A program made the translations under genes and the position numbers. The notes beneath the pieces were generated by a model. It had not been told where the DNA came from, ran no database searches, and was given only the letters and a program-made list of their open reading frames with translations. This document shows positions 1 through 11,645 of a stretch of DNA of 64,000 nucleotides, piece after piece; position 1 is the stretch's first letter; every line of letters begins with the position of its first letter. The DNA comes from Gibbula magus. Lineage: Eukaryota; Mollusca; Gastropoda; Trochida; Trochidae. The stretch covers positions 42,078,448-42,142,447 of the forward strand of contig OW388296.1 of the NCBI GenBank assembly GCA_936450465.1, given 5' to 3'.

Positions 1-34
1 TCCATAAAAACAACAAACAATGTCAACTGATTGT

Positions 35-40
35 TTTATT
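35..40 (-). promoter_or_regulatory. Poly(A) signal AATAAA of gene copy 1
   Basis: AATAAA on the minus strand, 19 bp beyond the TAG stop of the terminal exon at 59-160. The equivalent position in the second copy (35281-35286) also has AATAAA. Confidence 0.45.
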
Positions 41-58
41 CATGCGGATAATACACAA

Positions 59-160
59 CTAAACACTTATTTCACTGACAAATGATCTGCTGATTCCTTT
101 CCGAAAGGAATTAGTCGCTTCCTTCGATCGTGGTCTTCTATGTTCAGGTGCTTGATATTC
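59..160 (-). pseudogene. Intact last exon of a small spliced gene, copy 1 (33 codons plus stop)
   Basis: Read on the minus strand, a pyrimidine-rich tract ending in TTTTAG stops at 161. The exon that follows is open for 33 codons (starting E-Y-Q-A-P, rich in Arg, Ser and Glu) and ends at TAG (59-61). An AATAAA signal follows at 35-40. The same exon occurs at 35408 on the minus strand, where the frame stops after five codons. Upstream, this copy is broken: the matching exon 2 survives only as 731-777, with an internal deletion and an hAT-like MITE (565-730) inserted in it, and the promoter-proximal exon 1 is missing. The intron carries a second insertion (271-490). I do not recognise the protein. 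It is a decayed paralogue, though this terminal exon could still be used by another transcript. Confidence 0.45.
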
Positions 161-270
161 CTAAAAGAAGAATAAAAGCATGTAAATAAAGCAAGTAATG
201 TGAGGTCAATTTTTCAAGTGTATTTCATTTATATCACGAGTATAGTGAAACAATGACAAGCATCAAACCT

Positions 271-490
271 GCCGGCGGTTCAACAAAATGAAGCGCTTCG
301 TAGCGCTCATTGATCGCTCAATGTAGCGCTCAATGAGCGCTTCTTCTCTCTTGAACGACACAGTGCAAATGCCTCGAAGTTTGCTCGCCTTGCTACCTAG
401 CGCTACATTAATTGAGCAATCGCGTTCAAGAGAGGTTTAAAAGTAATCGCTAATTGAGCGATTACTTTGAAACCTATCTTGAACACGGCC
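271..490 (+). mobile_element. 220-bp double fold-back element inserted in intron of gene copy 1
   Basis: Starts GCCGGCGGTTCAAC and ends GTTCAAGA...-type arms closing with CACGGCC; it holds two consecutive hairpins, each bounded by GTTCAA, built from repeated GCGCTCAATGAGCG blocks. The paralogous locus at 35510-35530 has the flanks joined without it (an empty site), so this is a real insertion. An inverted copy lies at 13047-13263. It has no coding capacity, and the superfamily is not known to me. Confidence 0.7.
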
Positions 491-564
491 CATGTTACCA
501 ATGTTTTATATATTTACAACCACGATATAAAACAAAATAGTATTCAGTTATATAGAACGACCCC

Positions 565-730
565 TATAGTCCTGCTCAATGACTGTGTATTATTAGGAGC
601 TTTAATACAGTCTATATTTGTATTCAGCAAGTCTAGATAAACTGAATAAACAGTTTGGTAGTATTGAAAAATATACAACCATAAGGATGAAAGTACAGTA
701 ACTAAAAAAATCCCATAAATTTTAGTCTAT
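565..730 (+). mobile_element. hAT-like MITE (AGTCCTGCTCCATGACTGTG family), copy in exon 2 remnant
   Basis: A ~170-bp element beginning TAGTCCTGCTC and ending TTTTAGTCTA, with a conserved inner block (TTTAATACAGTCTA). Four further copies are at 2817-2989, 4831-5349 (interrupted), 55551-55718 and 59413-59586. This copy splits the exon 2 remnant of the decayed gene at 731-777. The 8-bp target duplication seen at the 55.6-kb copy is typical of hAT. Confidence 0.6.
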
Positions 731-777
731 GAAACCCCTGTCAGCGTCCAGTACGACGTTAGATCCTTTCCCATAAC
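731..777 (-). pseudogene. Remnant of exon 2, gene copy 1
   Basis: On the minus strand this matches the Y-G-K-x-x-N-V-V-L-D stretch of exon 2 in the copy at 35627-35768. About 20 bp are deleted inside, the acceptor site is lost, and a MITE replaces the rest of the exon. This is a broken exon. Confidence 0.5.
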
Positions 778-829
778 GCCTCAAGCACCTCGGACAATTT
801 AAGAAATTCAGTGCTCACAGTGCTGATGA

Positions 830-837
830 TGACGTCA
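830..837. promoter_or_regulatory. CRE palindrome TGACGTCA upstream of gene copy 1
   Basis: A full 8-bp cAMP-response element is conserved in sequence and context between the two gene copies (also 36265-36272). In this copy the TATA box and exon 1 next to it are deleted. Confidence 0.35.
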
Positions 838-1002
838 ATGTCCCAAACATTCGCATATGGAAATAAGAAATGTCAATGTTTTGCATATTGTGTTCGAGAG
901 AATGTTTCCCAAATTTGTTGACAATTCATTTGAAATATATTCATTATAAGACATTTTCTTGACGACTCAAGCATTTGACTGTGCTCTAAGATATATAGAG
1001 AA

Positions 1003-1114
1003 CTCGTAGGAGTATACTATCGGGATATAAATGTACGGGTTTCAAAGGGTTAGGCTCGGCTGACGCCTCGCCCAGCCCTCTCAAACATTTATATCCCGAT
1101 AATGTACTCCTAGG
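1003..1114. repeat. Fold-back repeat with ATATCCCGATA arms
   Basis: Imperfect inverted arms (around 1003-1052 and 1075-1114) contain CGGGATATAAATGTACGGG and its complement, around a GC-rich loop (GCTCGGCTGACGCCTCGCC). A better preserved copy is at 36436-36553, in the same place relative to the gene copy there. Confidence 0.6.
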
Positions 1115-1134
1115 GGAATCATACATTGTGCAGT

Positions 1135-2816
1135 GTAAATTTTTATAACGAGCACTTACATAACACAATTAAATAGTATTTTCAATGATACCAATGGAAA
1201 ATATATAACCTTTAAATGAGTGGAGAAAATTTACACTTTGCTGTTTTCTTGAGTGGCTATGTACAATGTATTGTGCACGGCATATATCTTACAAATCGAA
1301 ACATTATTGAGAAAACCTTTTAAAAGATGCATCCATTATGTTTAATAAAATTTCTTTTGATGTTCCAACACACCATAATGCTGTTTACAGTACAAACAAT
1401 TTCACTCAACTTGCATATTCATCCCCAATTTCCAAATATAACATAATTACTAGTTTGCAATTAAAATAGAGCAACATAATTATACATACGCAGAAACCGA
1501 AACTACAGGTCCCATATACAGAAGCTAAATGACCTATTTAACATTACCAACCCAAATTTGTCTTTTTGTCTGTTGTAAATAAAATTCCAAAATTACGTTT
1601 GACTAAATGGCGCGCGTGAATCACGGCGCATTGTCCGGTTTCGACCAAAAATCACTACTTTTACTTTCACATGGTCCATATACATAGTCAACTAGTTTTC
1701 GGTAACAGTAAGTACTTCTCGATACAATTATAAATTTATTTATATAATTTTGGAATATGTGAAGCGGCACCATGCAGATAAAAATTCAAGATTACTGATA
1801 ATACATTTTGTGAATTTTTAATTCATCAAAATCAATTTGATACCCTTTGTATTTTAATTGTTTAATCTGAATAAATGTTTGACTACTACTACTACTACTT
1901 AGCTTATTTTAATTTATCATATTTTTCTCTTTGCTTGTTGCAATTTTAATGTATTTTTTTCTTTATGTATTATAATACATATGGATCTGGAGATTCCATT
2001 GGCAGAATTTGAAGGCAACCAATAGCAAGAAAGTTTCTGAAGATCCGGTTTGACGAATTCTACGCAAAAGTCCGAAGCGTGGATATCGAATAGATCAAGA
2101 TTTCCTATGGTTTAATAAATCTTGTACTTCGAAATGTATTTAAATCTATTTTCAGTAGTTAAACTTATAATCCTAATAATTAAATACAGTTATAGTAAAA
2201 ATCCATGGTCAGTCAATAAATCGAATGGCGATGCAGCTTCACTTCTGGAAAGGTATGTTTCCATGATTATAAAACAAACGTCAACTGTAAATTTACCACT
2301 ATATTTATCTCAAAGGCGTTGTATTTTCAGCTTTAATTAGAAACAGTGAAAACAAAAGCAAAACCCAACCCACAGAAACGATATTTGATACAGCAAGCAT
2401 ATTTTCTTAACTAAACAACTTTCCTCTAAAAGGTTAGGAGAAATTGAAAACTCTCATGTTTTACGCAAAGAACTTTGACACCGAGTGCTTTGATGCACGA
2501 GTTGACCAGTAAAACACGTGTTCCACGTGCTCTCAATTACCAGCCGCGGTGCTGGGTTAGAAATTGACAACTATTCAAATGTATATTTCACCGTCGTCGT
2601 GTTCATCGTGATGTCAATCACCCCAAGTTTATTTTTTTCCGGTTATTCCAAGTAAAACGTTAATTTAACTGGATTAATCAATTAATAAACTTATATAATC
2701 GAAATTATTTTATTCTTGTTTTGATACACATATATGGAAATATGAAAAGAAAGTGCATTCAACAATAATTTTTGTAACAATAACATTACGTAATGTAAAA
2801 CTAAAATTCCCATTAG
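1135..2816. other. No gene recognised; AT-rich sequence
   Basis: No credible ORF or splice structure was seen. A block at about 1585-1665 is distantly repeated, inverted, at 56985-57065. A short ACT trinucleotide run lies near 1883-1898. Confidence 0.5.
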
Positions 2817-2989
2817 CTAGTCCTGCTCCATGACTGTGTAAAATTAAGAGCCTTTAATACAGTCTATATCCTTATTCAGCAATTCTAGATAAACTGAATA
2901 CACATTGAACTGAAATAATTAAAATATATTATCAAAAGGATGAAGGTACAGTAATTATAAAAATTCCATAAACTTAATTTTAGTCTACA
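2817..2989 (+). mobile_element. hAT-like MITE (AGTCCTGCTCC family), second copy
   Basis: Full-length copy from CTAGTCCTGCTCCATGACTG to TTTTAGTCTACA, same orientation as 565-730. Confidence 0.6.
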
Positions 2990-3559
2990 GTTGATCCAAA
3001 GAGGTTGGCTTGATAAAACGTATAATTTAAAATTATTTTCATAATTTAAAAACATCTTTTAGAGATGATAGAAAAAACTTTATTGTTTTGCGGTCGGAAC
3101 TTTGAGGGAAGGTAAATATAATTATTGTTTTCTCTGATGATCACGGCTGTCCGCAAATTTCTTGAACAGTAACCCAACAAGGACACAGTGCAAGTCTTAT
3201 TAACACCTTTTAAAGTGAAATTGTATATGCTTGTTGAGGGGTCGGAAACTGATAATTAGACCACAAAGGACCAGTTTTGCAAATCATTTAGCCACACATT
3301 TCCTTATGGTTTTAAAATCTTATTCAAAATGCGCTACTGTTTATCCATTACTTTGTTATAAAGCAACACCGGAGATATTTTTTCACATTCGTTTGAGTTC
3401 AAAATACATGTAAATACGAATATATGGAAGTGTATACCTCATTGTTAATGAACTTGATAAAATTAACAGGGGTCAATTTGTTATCTGGTCAAATCATTCA
3501 ATTTGTAATTAAAATAGCACGAGCTATAAACGCCAATAGTAGTTACTCGCTCGCATGAA

Positions 3560-3800
3560 GAATGCTTACGGTCAACAGTACTTGTACATAGCACAGGCGC
3601 TTTAACTGCCCTGTTTGAAGTTGGTCTGAAACCAGATATCATTGAAGAAGAAACGTAGTGACAAATTGAAATGAAGGAAGGTGTATGGGTTGGACATGTG
3701 TCTTGAACCCCGAACACATTATTTGTCTTTGAGAGGAATGTTGATTTTGTTAATTACAAGGCAGTATGCTCATTATCGTGATCATCAACACTATCATCAT
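3560..3800 (+). pseudogene. Possible decayed exon paralogous to 5608-5756
   Basis: Weak similarity over ~220 bp to the 5.6-kb candidate exon, strongest in the stretch around 3688-3700 and 3718-3750 (ATGGGTT...ATG, ATTTGTCTTTGA). The reading frame is interrupted by several stops. A run of CAT/CAC codons at 3793-3820 is a microsatellite. A remnant is possible; the function is unknown. Confidence 0.2.
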
Positions 3801-3822
3801 CACCACCACCACCATCATCGTA

Positions 3823-4184
3823 TTAAAGGGGCAGTAGCACGTTTTTTGCAAATTTTATTTTTTTAAATTTCCAATTTATAATGATAGTTTATGTCATTTA
3901 TATTTACTTTAGAGGGTAAAACATCTTATTAAAACCAACCAATTATCCGTAGTGGTAATAACGATGTTGCGTATAAAACCAAAATTGCATGGCGGCCATT
4001 TTATTGTGAACACATTTTAATATTTCGAAGTACAAAGAACGATTCCCACGGTTTTACCAAACCATGAACACTCATTTTTAATTTGATTTTCTGAAGAGAG
4101 AAGGGTGTTTTACTATTGGTGACATTATTTATATATACATTTCATCGACTTATTTGAGCGAAAAATGTGCTACTGCTCCTTTAA
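3823..4184 (+). mobile_element. TA-flanked MITE, AAGGGGCAGTAGCACG family, copy 1
   Basis: ~360 bp with terminal inverted repeats AAGGGGCAGTAGCACGTTTT / AAAAATGTGCTACTGCTCCTT, flanked by TA on both sides. The interior contains ATGGCGGCCATTTTATTGTG (a YY1-like GGCGGCCAT). Six copies occur in this window, each flanked by TA, which fits a Tc1/mariner-type mobiliser. No ORF. Confidence 0.8.
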
Positions 4185-4830
4185 TATTCTCAAGTGTTGG
4201 AGCGTGGATTGTTGATTGCATCAAGAGACAACGGTAGTATATATATGCCTTTTTGGACCCCACCTATCTTCTTAACTTCATTTATTGATTATTTGTTGCG
4301 TGATTTGATCAACTCTGTGTAACTGAAGGACAACACATGAAATCATCTATTCCACTGATTCTAAAACTTGTATTAGAGTTTGTGTTTCTTTAAGCCTTCA
4401 AATAGAGAGGGGCGTTTCTTTTGAAAGTCAGTATACAAAAAATAGTGAGTTTTAATTTACTGACATTTTGAGATTGACAAATTATGATGAACTTTCATTG
4501 AGGATTGTCGCATTTCCAGTTGCTTGTCATGGTTTTATGATGACGAGGTACTGGTTTGAGATATGAGGACGACAGAGGACCGTGAGGACCGAGCATATCT
4601 ATGTCAGTGCACACACACCGAGGACGACTTATAACTTAACTATAGAAAGGTCTGTCGTCAATGTTGTATAGCATCATGTGCAGCCACAGGGACATATACT
4701 CCAGCGTGTTGTTCCAGAATGTTAAGTAGATAAAGAGACAATCCTGACTTTTTAGCATCACGGGACCCTCTCTTCATCTCATTTGGAAATCAAGTTATAA
4801 AATCCTGCTTCAACACTGAACTTGTATCCT

Positions 4831-5349
4831 TAGACTAAAATTTAGTCTATATATATATATATATATATATTATAATTACTGTAGTTTCATCCTTTTGATT
4901 TTATATTCTTAATACTTTCAGTTCCATATTCAGTTTATCTACACTTGCTGAATAAAGTTATAGACTGTATTAAAGGTTCTTATTACCCATATGGTTGGAA
5001 ATAACCGAGTTGATATTATTGATATGAGCACATGTGCACATATCACGTTTGCTTAGCAACCATTGTTTCACCTCGACCTCCCGTCTGTGACGTCATAAAA
5101 CGATTGTTCTTGACGTCACTGTAGCTTTGCTAATTTTACGCGAATCAAATGGAATAAAATGGGTAATAAAGAAATTATTACACTCGAAAGTGTGTCATAT
5201 GACTTTTACGAAACTCGTGAAAATATATGTATAACCCTCGCTCTCGCTCGGAAAATACAAAATTCACACTCGTTTCGTAAAAGTCATATGACACACTTCC
5301 TCGGGTAATAATCTCTATTTAATGATACACAGTCATGGAGCAGGACTAT
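4831..5349 (-). mobile_element. hAT-like MITE interrupted by a CRE-containing fold-back element
   Basis: Left part 4831-4986 and right part 5320-5349 are the two ends of the AGTCCTGC family in reverse orientation. A (TA)n run (4848-4870) lies just inside the left end. Between them, at 4983-5319, sits a nested element with two TGACGTCA sites (near 5090 and 5114) and long inverted arms (about 5163-5215 and 5262-5318). Confidence 0.55.
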
Positions 5350-5607
5350 TGTATCAACTACTCTATTGTATTAGTTTAGCGGATACAAGTACACATACAT
5401 TGATGGAGCAGGATGACCTTATTGATGGTCAACTTCTTTTTTTACAGTGTTCTCACATCGTTTAGATCTCTATGGTGATAAACGGTATGAGGACCAAAAC
5501 GAAATATCACTATTTATCATCTATAACGTCTTTATACTAACAAATTATTGAATACTTCTTAAACGGTATGGATACTATTGTTTTAATTTTGTGTACCATA
5601 CCAGGAT

Positions 5608-5756
5608 TTGTTTATGTTCTCTATGCAGGCAGTTTCACCATTACGAAGAGAGACACCTTTGAAACCGCATGGAAAGATGAAGCTAAACGGGATATCCTTG
5701 ATGAGGTTTTGGAAAGTTGTATGGGTTTAGATATGACCTCCCGCTTGAACGCTTAA
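5608..5756 (+). CDS. Candidate terminal exon of unknown gene (low confidence)
   Basis: A plausible acceptor (TTCTCTATGCAG) precedes an open stretch rich in Glu, Asp, Lys and Arg that ends with TAA at 5754-5756. The same frame is open back to an ATG at 5568, giving 62 codons with a hydrophobic N-terminal third that is more likely translated intron. A weakly similar, decayed stretch lies at 3560-3800. No family is recognised. It may simply be a chance ORF. Confidence 0.25.
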
Positions 5757-6398
5757 CACTTCATTTGTCTTTGAAAAATTACTGATTTTGTCAATTAAAA
5801 AAACGCAGTCAAACGAATCAATGGCAATATTAATTTAGTATCTGGTGTTTTAAATGCATATTAAAAATATGTTTCTTATTACTTGGTGTCAAGTTGATAT
5901 GAACGTGAAAATTTACAAAGGTCTGTCATTTGGTTCTTCTGTATGTGTTAATCTTATTGACTGAAACAGGTAAGCTGCAAATGTTTATTAATATATTAAA
6001 GTTTATAGAACTAAAGTGTATATTATATCAGAAATGACGACAAAATTCATGTTGTAATACTTGGAATAAGAGACATGGATAAATCTCGTTGCATCAAAGG
6101 TTACGAAGTTACGAAGGTAGCCTTAATGTAATTTTCATGGCACTAAGGTTACCTTTTTGTTAAGGTTGTTTCGTACAACGACCATCCGTTACAGCGTCGG
6201 TAACTCTGATCGAGTAAGTTTCGGTTGGGCTATTCACAAATACAACACATCTTCGTTAATATGTATATTTGTACTGGTTTTTTCTCAAATAAACTAATTT
6301 GGACTGGAAATGAACAAGTATGTTATATGTCCTTAATATTTGGCGCTTTTAACTACATATCATTAGCATATTATCAGTTTAATTAATGTTGTCACTTA

Positions 6399-7335
6399 AG
6401 GCCCCTTCACAACCCGTCGTACGTGCAGCTGCGTGCTGTCTACCGACAAAAACGTGGGGTAAATTGGGGAATTCGTGCGTCCTCGGTACCGACGCCGTAC
6501 CGATTCTGGACAAATTTGGAGCACGCAGACTCGTCGTAGAACTTTTAGTGCATGCAGAACTTTCGCTGCGTGCAGTCTACGAACGGGCTGCGAAATTTCC
6601 TCCGTACGATCGACGTGCGTGCCCTGTACGACAACCGCACGCACAACGCACCGACATCGTGCGTTTTTTTCAAGCTTACCCACTCACACTTTCTCTACGA
6701 ACGACGCACGTTGCACGTGCGTACAACGTGCGTTGTACGTGCGTAGTTCGTGCTTACTCGGCACGTCCAAAGTTTAACTAACAAATAATTACGGAAAACT
6801 CACGTCGTTCGTACCGAGTAAGCACGTACAACGTACCGAGTAAGCACGTACAACGCTCGTTTTGGGCACAACTCCTGTGCTGCCATCTGAAGTTGATCTT
6901 GCAGCATCAGGACCCGGAGCGGTATAATGGGCGGCATCGTGTGGATTGACAATGTGTACCAAGCACCTGTCAATAGGGTGGGAAAAACCTCATTGCACTC
7001 GCACGCACTTACAACGTGCGTGGTGTAAGGACACTGTACGTGAGACGCACGGCCCCCGTACGACAATGTGACAATCGCACATCACACGCACGTTGTACGC
7101 ACGTTGTACGCACGGCACACGCACGTACCACGTGCGCATCGTACGATGCACGCACCTCCTCACTGCCAGACGTGTCGACGGCCACGTACGTACGACGTGC
7201 GTTTGACGTGCGTTGGCAAACTCCCTCTCTGTTCTTGATTAAATCCACCCTACGTTTTCAGAAAAACGTAGCGACCGTGGCCTCCCAAAAAAACGTACGA
7301 ACGAATTGCACGCACGATGGGTTGTGAAGGGGCCT
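6399..7335. mobile_element. CpG-dense PIF/Harbinger-like non-autonomous element
   Basis: Terminal inverted repeats AGGCCCCTTCACAACCC / GGGTTGTGAAGGGGCCT are flanked by a TTA duplication (6396-6398 and 7336-7338), as expected of PIF/Harbinger elements. The interior is packed with short CGTACGTGCG-type blocks and is far richer in CpG than its AT-rich surroundings, so several short ORFs on both strands are compositional. A ~120-bp core (6875-6990) lacks these blocks and could be a relic of older content. No transposase is visible. Confidence 0.6.
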
Positions 7336-7338
7336 TTA

Positions 7339-7862
7339 GGAGGTAACATTTCGGTAATCGGTAACATTTCTTTTTCCATTCTGTGAAATCTCTTTATTTC
7401 CATTAGAAAACGTGTTAGAACCCCTTTATGGCAATATTCCGTTACAATCAGGTTCTAAATTCGCCAGTTTTATTACATATAGAATTAGAAGATTATAAAG
7501 GGCACATGAAAAACGCATTAACGCCCTCACCTGTCAAACATATCTAAATAAAATAAAATTGTTCTCAAAATAAACCATCACGGTGGCTATCTACATCATA
7601 AGACATAACACACGATAATATCCCTCTCTTCTATCTCGTATTCGTGATTCACTGCGGTCGTCTCTAGGAAAGCTTTCTCTAGGTCTCGATTTCCTTAAAT
7701 TTATTAAACGGTCTCCAAAATATATTGTTATACATCTAAATGAAAACAACCATTACAGATCGATCATAAATATGATATTTATAGATTTGCTCGGAAGCTG
7801 TATCAATTGTGCTACCAAGCCCTGTTGTCGTGTAAACAATTGTTGATGCTTCTATCTTTCTT
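7339..7862. other. No gene recognised
   Basis: AT-rich sequence with no credible ORF, splice structure or repeat that I can identify. Confidence 0.5.
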
Positions 7863-8065
7863 AAAGGTTAGATGAAATGACATATGGTCACTTTCGGATT
7901 CGTTGAAAAGGGGTTTCAATTTGACAATTGCTAGATTTTAAATTTTTGAAATCGACCCATAAATAACTTATATACGGCTTTTTTTAAAAGTGCCCAATTA
8001 AGCCCCGGCGACCAGAATGAAAATGGGCGGGGGTGGTCACTGAAGCGTATCGGGCTGTGACGTAC
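7863..8065 (+). repeat. Dispersed ~200-bp repeat (TTAAAGGTTAGATG family), copy 1
   Basis: Similar to 18440-18640 (direct) and to 19335-19480 (inverted). Shared blocks are TTAAAGGTTAGATG, ACTCGATTTTAAA-like and CGGCGRYCAGAATKAAAAT. Type unknown. Confidence 0.5.
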
Positions 8066-10460
8066 GTGAAGGAGCCTCTACATGGCCGCTAATCATAGTT
8101 TAACGCGTTTTCCCCACTTTTAAACTGCTCATATAAGACAGAAAACTTAATCAAAACAACCCCAATTTTCGATAAACGGATTACTAAACTATTCAAATAG
8201 CGATTTTATATGGTTACAACAACCGGGGCGTGCTTTATTAGAGTGCATTCTGCGCTTTTGTATAGTATGTTTGTAGCAATTAATCGCGGAACTAGAAGGG
8301 AAGGTATGACAGTTCAAGTGACACTGAAACAAGGGAAGAAGATTATCGCGGGAAGCGGGTGAACAGAGATTAAGTAGCATCAATTGATCAAAGTATGTTG
8401 AATAATCGGCATGTTAATTTTGTTTTGTATGTATAAATAAATAAATATATATGGTAGGTATAACTTCATATACACTGAACGATTGACTGTTCAAACAAGT
8501 GAGACAACGTTGCAGATTTATAAATAACATTTTGTATTTAATATAAAAGATTACTGTATTTTAAGTTTGTCAATTAAAATATTCTATATATGATGTAATG
8601 GAATGCAAACCATTTTCACTTCACTTTCATGAATAAATAAATGAACTGTATTGGTCAACAAGCTCAATGAAATTTACATGAAAATTGCTCTATTGTGCAC
8701 GCTAAACATATACACAGATTGATATAGACAACGAACATTATCGAATAAACGAATTATGTAACCAGAAGCATTTTAATGAACATATCGTTAATGAGAAAGA
8801 AATGGTTTAATTAATAGTCTGATAGCTTTTATGTGTCACTTCTGCACATCAACACACAATTCTCAGTTTAGCGGACCATATAGATGTTTCTTCAAGATCA
8901 AAGGGGAGAAGTGTTGTTACAGCACATTAGTTTACGCAATTAAAAAGCTGAGTATGTGAGAAGGAAGGAGTGTAATTATGTTTGTACAGATAACAAGTTT
9001 ACTGGACCGACTCAATTATATAAGACAAGTCGGTGACCAGCATGTCATGTTTATTGCAAACGTCCTGTCTTGGTGACACACAATACACTTAACGCGACAT
9101 TCAGTCTAGTAATTGTCAGCCAATGAACATATCTCTATCAAGTTATCCAATAAAAACTCTTGTTTAAATCTAATGTACCAATGAAATTATTTTTAGTGTA
9201 AAATCATCATAACTGTTTGGTTTTCTATCTTGCCATTTGCAAAAAGACTTTTGCTGAAAGAGGGTTATTATATGACCATCTTTTGTTTCCAAGTACTGTC
9301 ATTGATGGAATTATAGGTTAACATTTTGTGTCTAATGTGCATTTGGATATTCATATTGTCCTTTTGGATACGTTTATAAGGTAAGTTTCTTACATTAATT
9401 GACACTCTTGATGAATTGTCAATTTTATACGATGTTTATTTGATTATATTTGATTAACAACACATTTTATTGAAAACATTATCTTATAAACTATGAAATT
9501 CTGAATGTTTTAATGTGTAATAAGTGATAACTATATCGTAAAATGTAACATTGGGATGCGATGATTTCGTAGGTGGATTCGTAGACGTATTATTCTTTTG
9601 ATGTTTTAAAATATGTGGTGAGTTATTTTGATTTTTGTAATGTACAGTTAGTAAATTAGGTTGTCGGGTGATTTACGATGTTTAAAAACAGGATGTTGTG
9701 AAGTGCTTTTATTGTCGATGGCTTACAATAGGGTCTTCTTCGCCGGCGTGCTTATCTCACGTTTTTTTTTTTTTTATTTTAAACACAAACAATCTCTAAC
9801 AAAAAATAACAACAACACCGACTATCTGATTTCGTTGTCTCAACTGTACTTGTTCATATTATCATATCTTGGTTTCATTTTGTCATCTGATATATCATTA
9901 GCATTGATTTATGCTATGTCTACGAACGTCTATGAATCCACCGTCTCTCACTAGTTATACCAATTATATTTGATTTGATATATATAACGATATTTTGGTG
10001 CATTTGTAAAGTGAAACTTGATAACTAACATTACTCGAACAGATAACACAGCAGAACAGCGATGGGGCACCATTGCAAAGCGTAGATATAACAGATTAAC
10101 TGACCGATTCCCCAGTGTTTGCCATTGTAAATAGTAAGCGAATGTTTACACCCCGTCCCTTCACGTACGTCACTTCCGGTATCTTCCAACTCTCTAAGCC
10201 CCGCCCCATTTTTGGTTTGTTGGTCACGGGTGAAAAGCAGACGATGTTTTTGGGTGTTTTTAAGCCGCTCTAGTTTAATATAGGAACAACATATGGATTT
10301 TCTTTTGGTCTCATTTTTCACAAAATAGCCTAATGAACCAATTGCAGTTAAGAATTCAATAGAAAATATTTTATTTCGGCCTTCCTTTAATCTCCTTAAT
10401 TAGGATATCCTAAGTATGTAATTGGGTAAGATCGAGTGAAGGTGTGCGTCCCCGCCAGGT
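8066..10460. other. No gene recognised; AT-rich non-coding stretch
   Basis: ORFs here are short and of biased composition, for example the 97-codon ORF at 9661-9954 with Phe/Leu/Ser/Asn runs. A poly-T run is at about 9760-9775. Nothing supportable as a gene was seen. Confidence 0.5.
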
Positions 10461-10500
10461 TTAAGGTACCGAGGTACCCGGGTTCGAATCAAGCAGGGGA
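10461..10500 (+). repeat. tRNA-like B-box fragment
   Basis: Contains CCCGGGTTCGAATC, a good RNA polymerase III B box, followed by GCAGGGG. No matching A box or cloverleaf is visible, so this is probably a SINE head fragment. Confidence 0.25.
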
Positions 10501-11080
10501 TGAACTCTGCTAAACTGGAACTGAAAGGAGGAGTGATGACACCAACCTGGAACTGAAAGGAGGAGTGATGACACCTGTCTGAAAGTGACTGAGAGTCATG
10601 GCACCAGATTGGAATTGTCCTGGAGTGATGCCACTAAATTGGAATTGTCCTGGAGTGGTGGCACCAGATTGGAATTGTCCTGGAGTGATGCCACTAAATT
10701 GGAATTGTCCTGGAGTGGTGGCACCAGATCGGAACTGTCCTGGAGTGATGGCACCAGATTGGATCTGTCCTGGAGTGATGACATGGCACCAGACTGGAAC
10801 TGACTGGGAGTGATGGTACCAGACTGGAACTGACTGGGAGTGATGGCACCAGACTGGAACTGACTGGGAGTGATGGTACCAGACTGGAACTGACTTGGAG
10901 TAATGGCACCAGACTGGAACTGACTGGGAGTGATGGCACCAGACTGGAACTGACTGGAAGTGATGGCACCAAACTGGAACTAACTGGGAGTGTTGACACC
11001 AGGTTGGCAGTGATGGCACCAGACTGGAACTGAGTGCGGTTGACGGCACCAGACCGGAAGTGAAAGTACCAGACCGGAAG
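10500..11080. repeat. 30-bp minisatellite, two subtypes
   Basis: About 19 units. 10593-10790 uses units of the type GGAATTGTCCTGGAGTGATG, and 10793-11010 uses GGAACTGACTGGGAGTGATG, both joined by GCACCAGA(C/T)T. The first units (10510-10590) are longer and carry GAAAGGAGGAGTGATGACACC-like text. Because 30 is a multiple of 3, long ORFs open on both strands; these are repeat artefacts. Confidence 0.9.
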
Positions 11081-11286
11081 TGAGCTAATTATCTATGAAT
11101 TTTCGTTTCTTTAGAAAAATGCAAAGATTTTCCTTTTCTTAAAAATTAAAATGGCTGAAATTTCCCAAGCGGCGTAAAATAATAACTCACTCACTGACTT
11201 ACACACGCACACACTCTTTTTCTTGCAATATATTATAGTGTATATAATCCTGCTACAGGATAAACATAAACTGTTTAAAAGGCACG

Positions 11287-11645
11287 TAAAAGGAGCAGTA
11301 GCACGTTTTTCGCAAATTTTATTTTTTCAAATTTCCTATTTATAATGATAGTTTATGTCAATTATATTTACTTTAAAGGGTAAAACATCTTATTACACAA
11401 ACCAATTATCCGTAGTGGTAATAAGGATGCCTATAATGCAAAAAATGCATGGCGGCCATTTTATTGTGAACACAATTTATTATTTTGAATAACAAAAACG
11501 ATTCCCATAGCTTTACGGAATCATGCTCGCTCATTTTTTAACTTGATTTTCCGTAGAGAGAAGGGTTTTTTACTATTGGTGACATTATTTTTCAAATACA
11601 TTTCATCGACTTATTTGAGTGAAAAAACGTGCTACTGCCCCTTTA
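11287..11645 (+). mobile_element. TA-flanked MITE, AAGGGGCAGTAGCACG family, copy 2
   Basis: Starts after TA with AAAGGAGCAGTAGCACG and ends CGTGCTACTGCCCCTT followed by TA. Same orientation as copy 1. Confidence 0.8.

Noticed and set aside
6386..7327. Several 64-131-codon ORFs on both strands
   Set aside because: The CpG-rich element lacks stop codons by composition. The peptides are repeats of Val-Arg-Thr-type words, with no motif.
10510..11049. 179-codon minus ORF and overlapping plus ORFs
   Set aside because: 30-bp minisatellite read in frame; periodic peptide on both strands.
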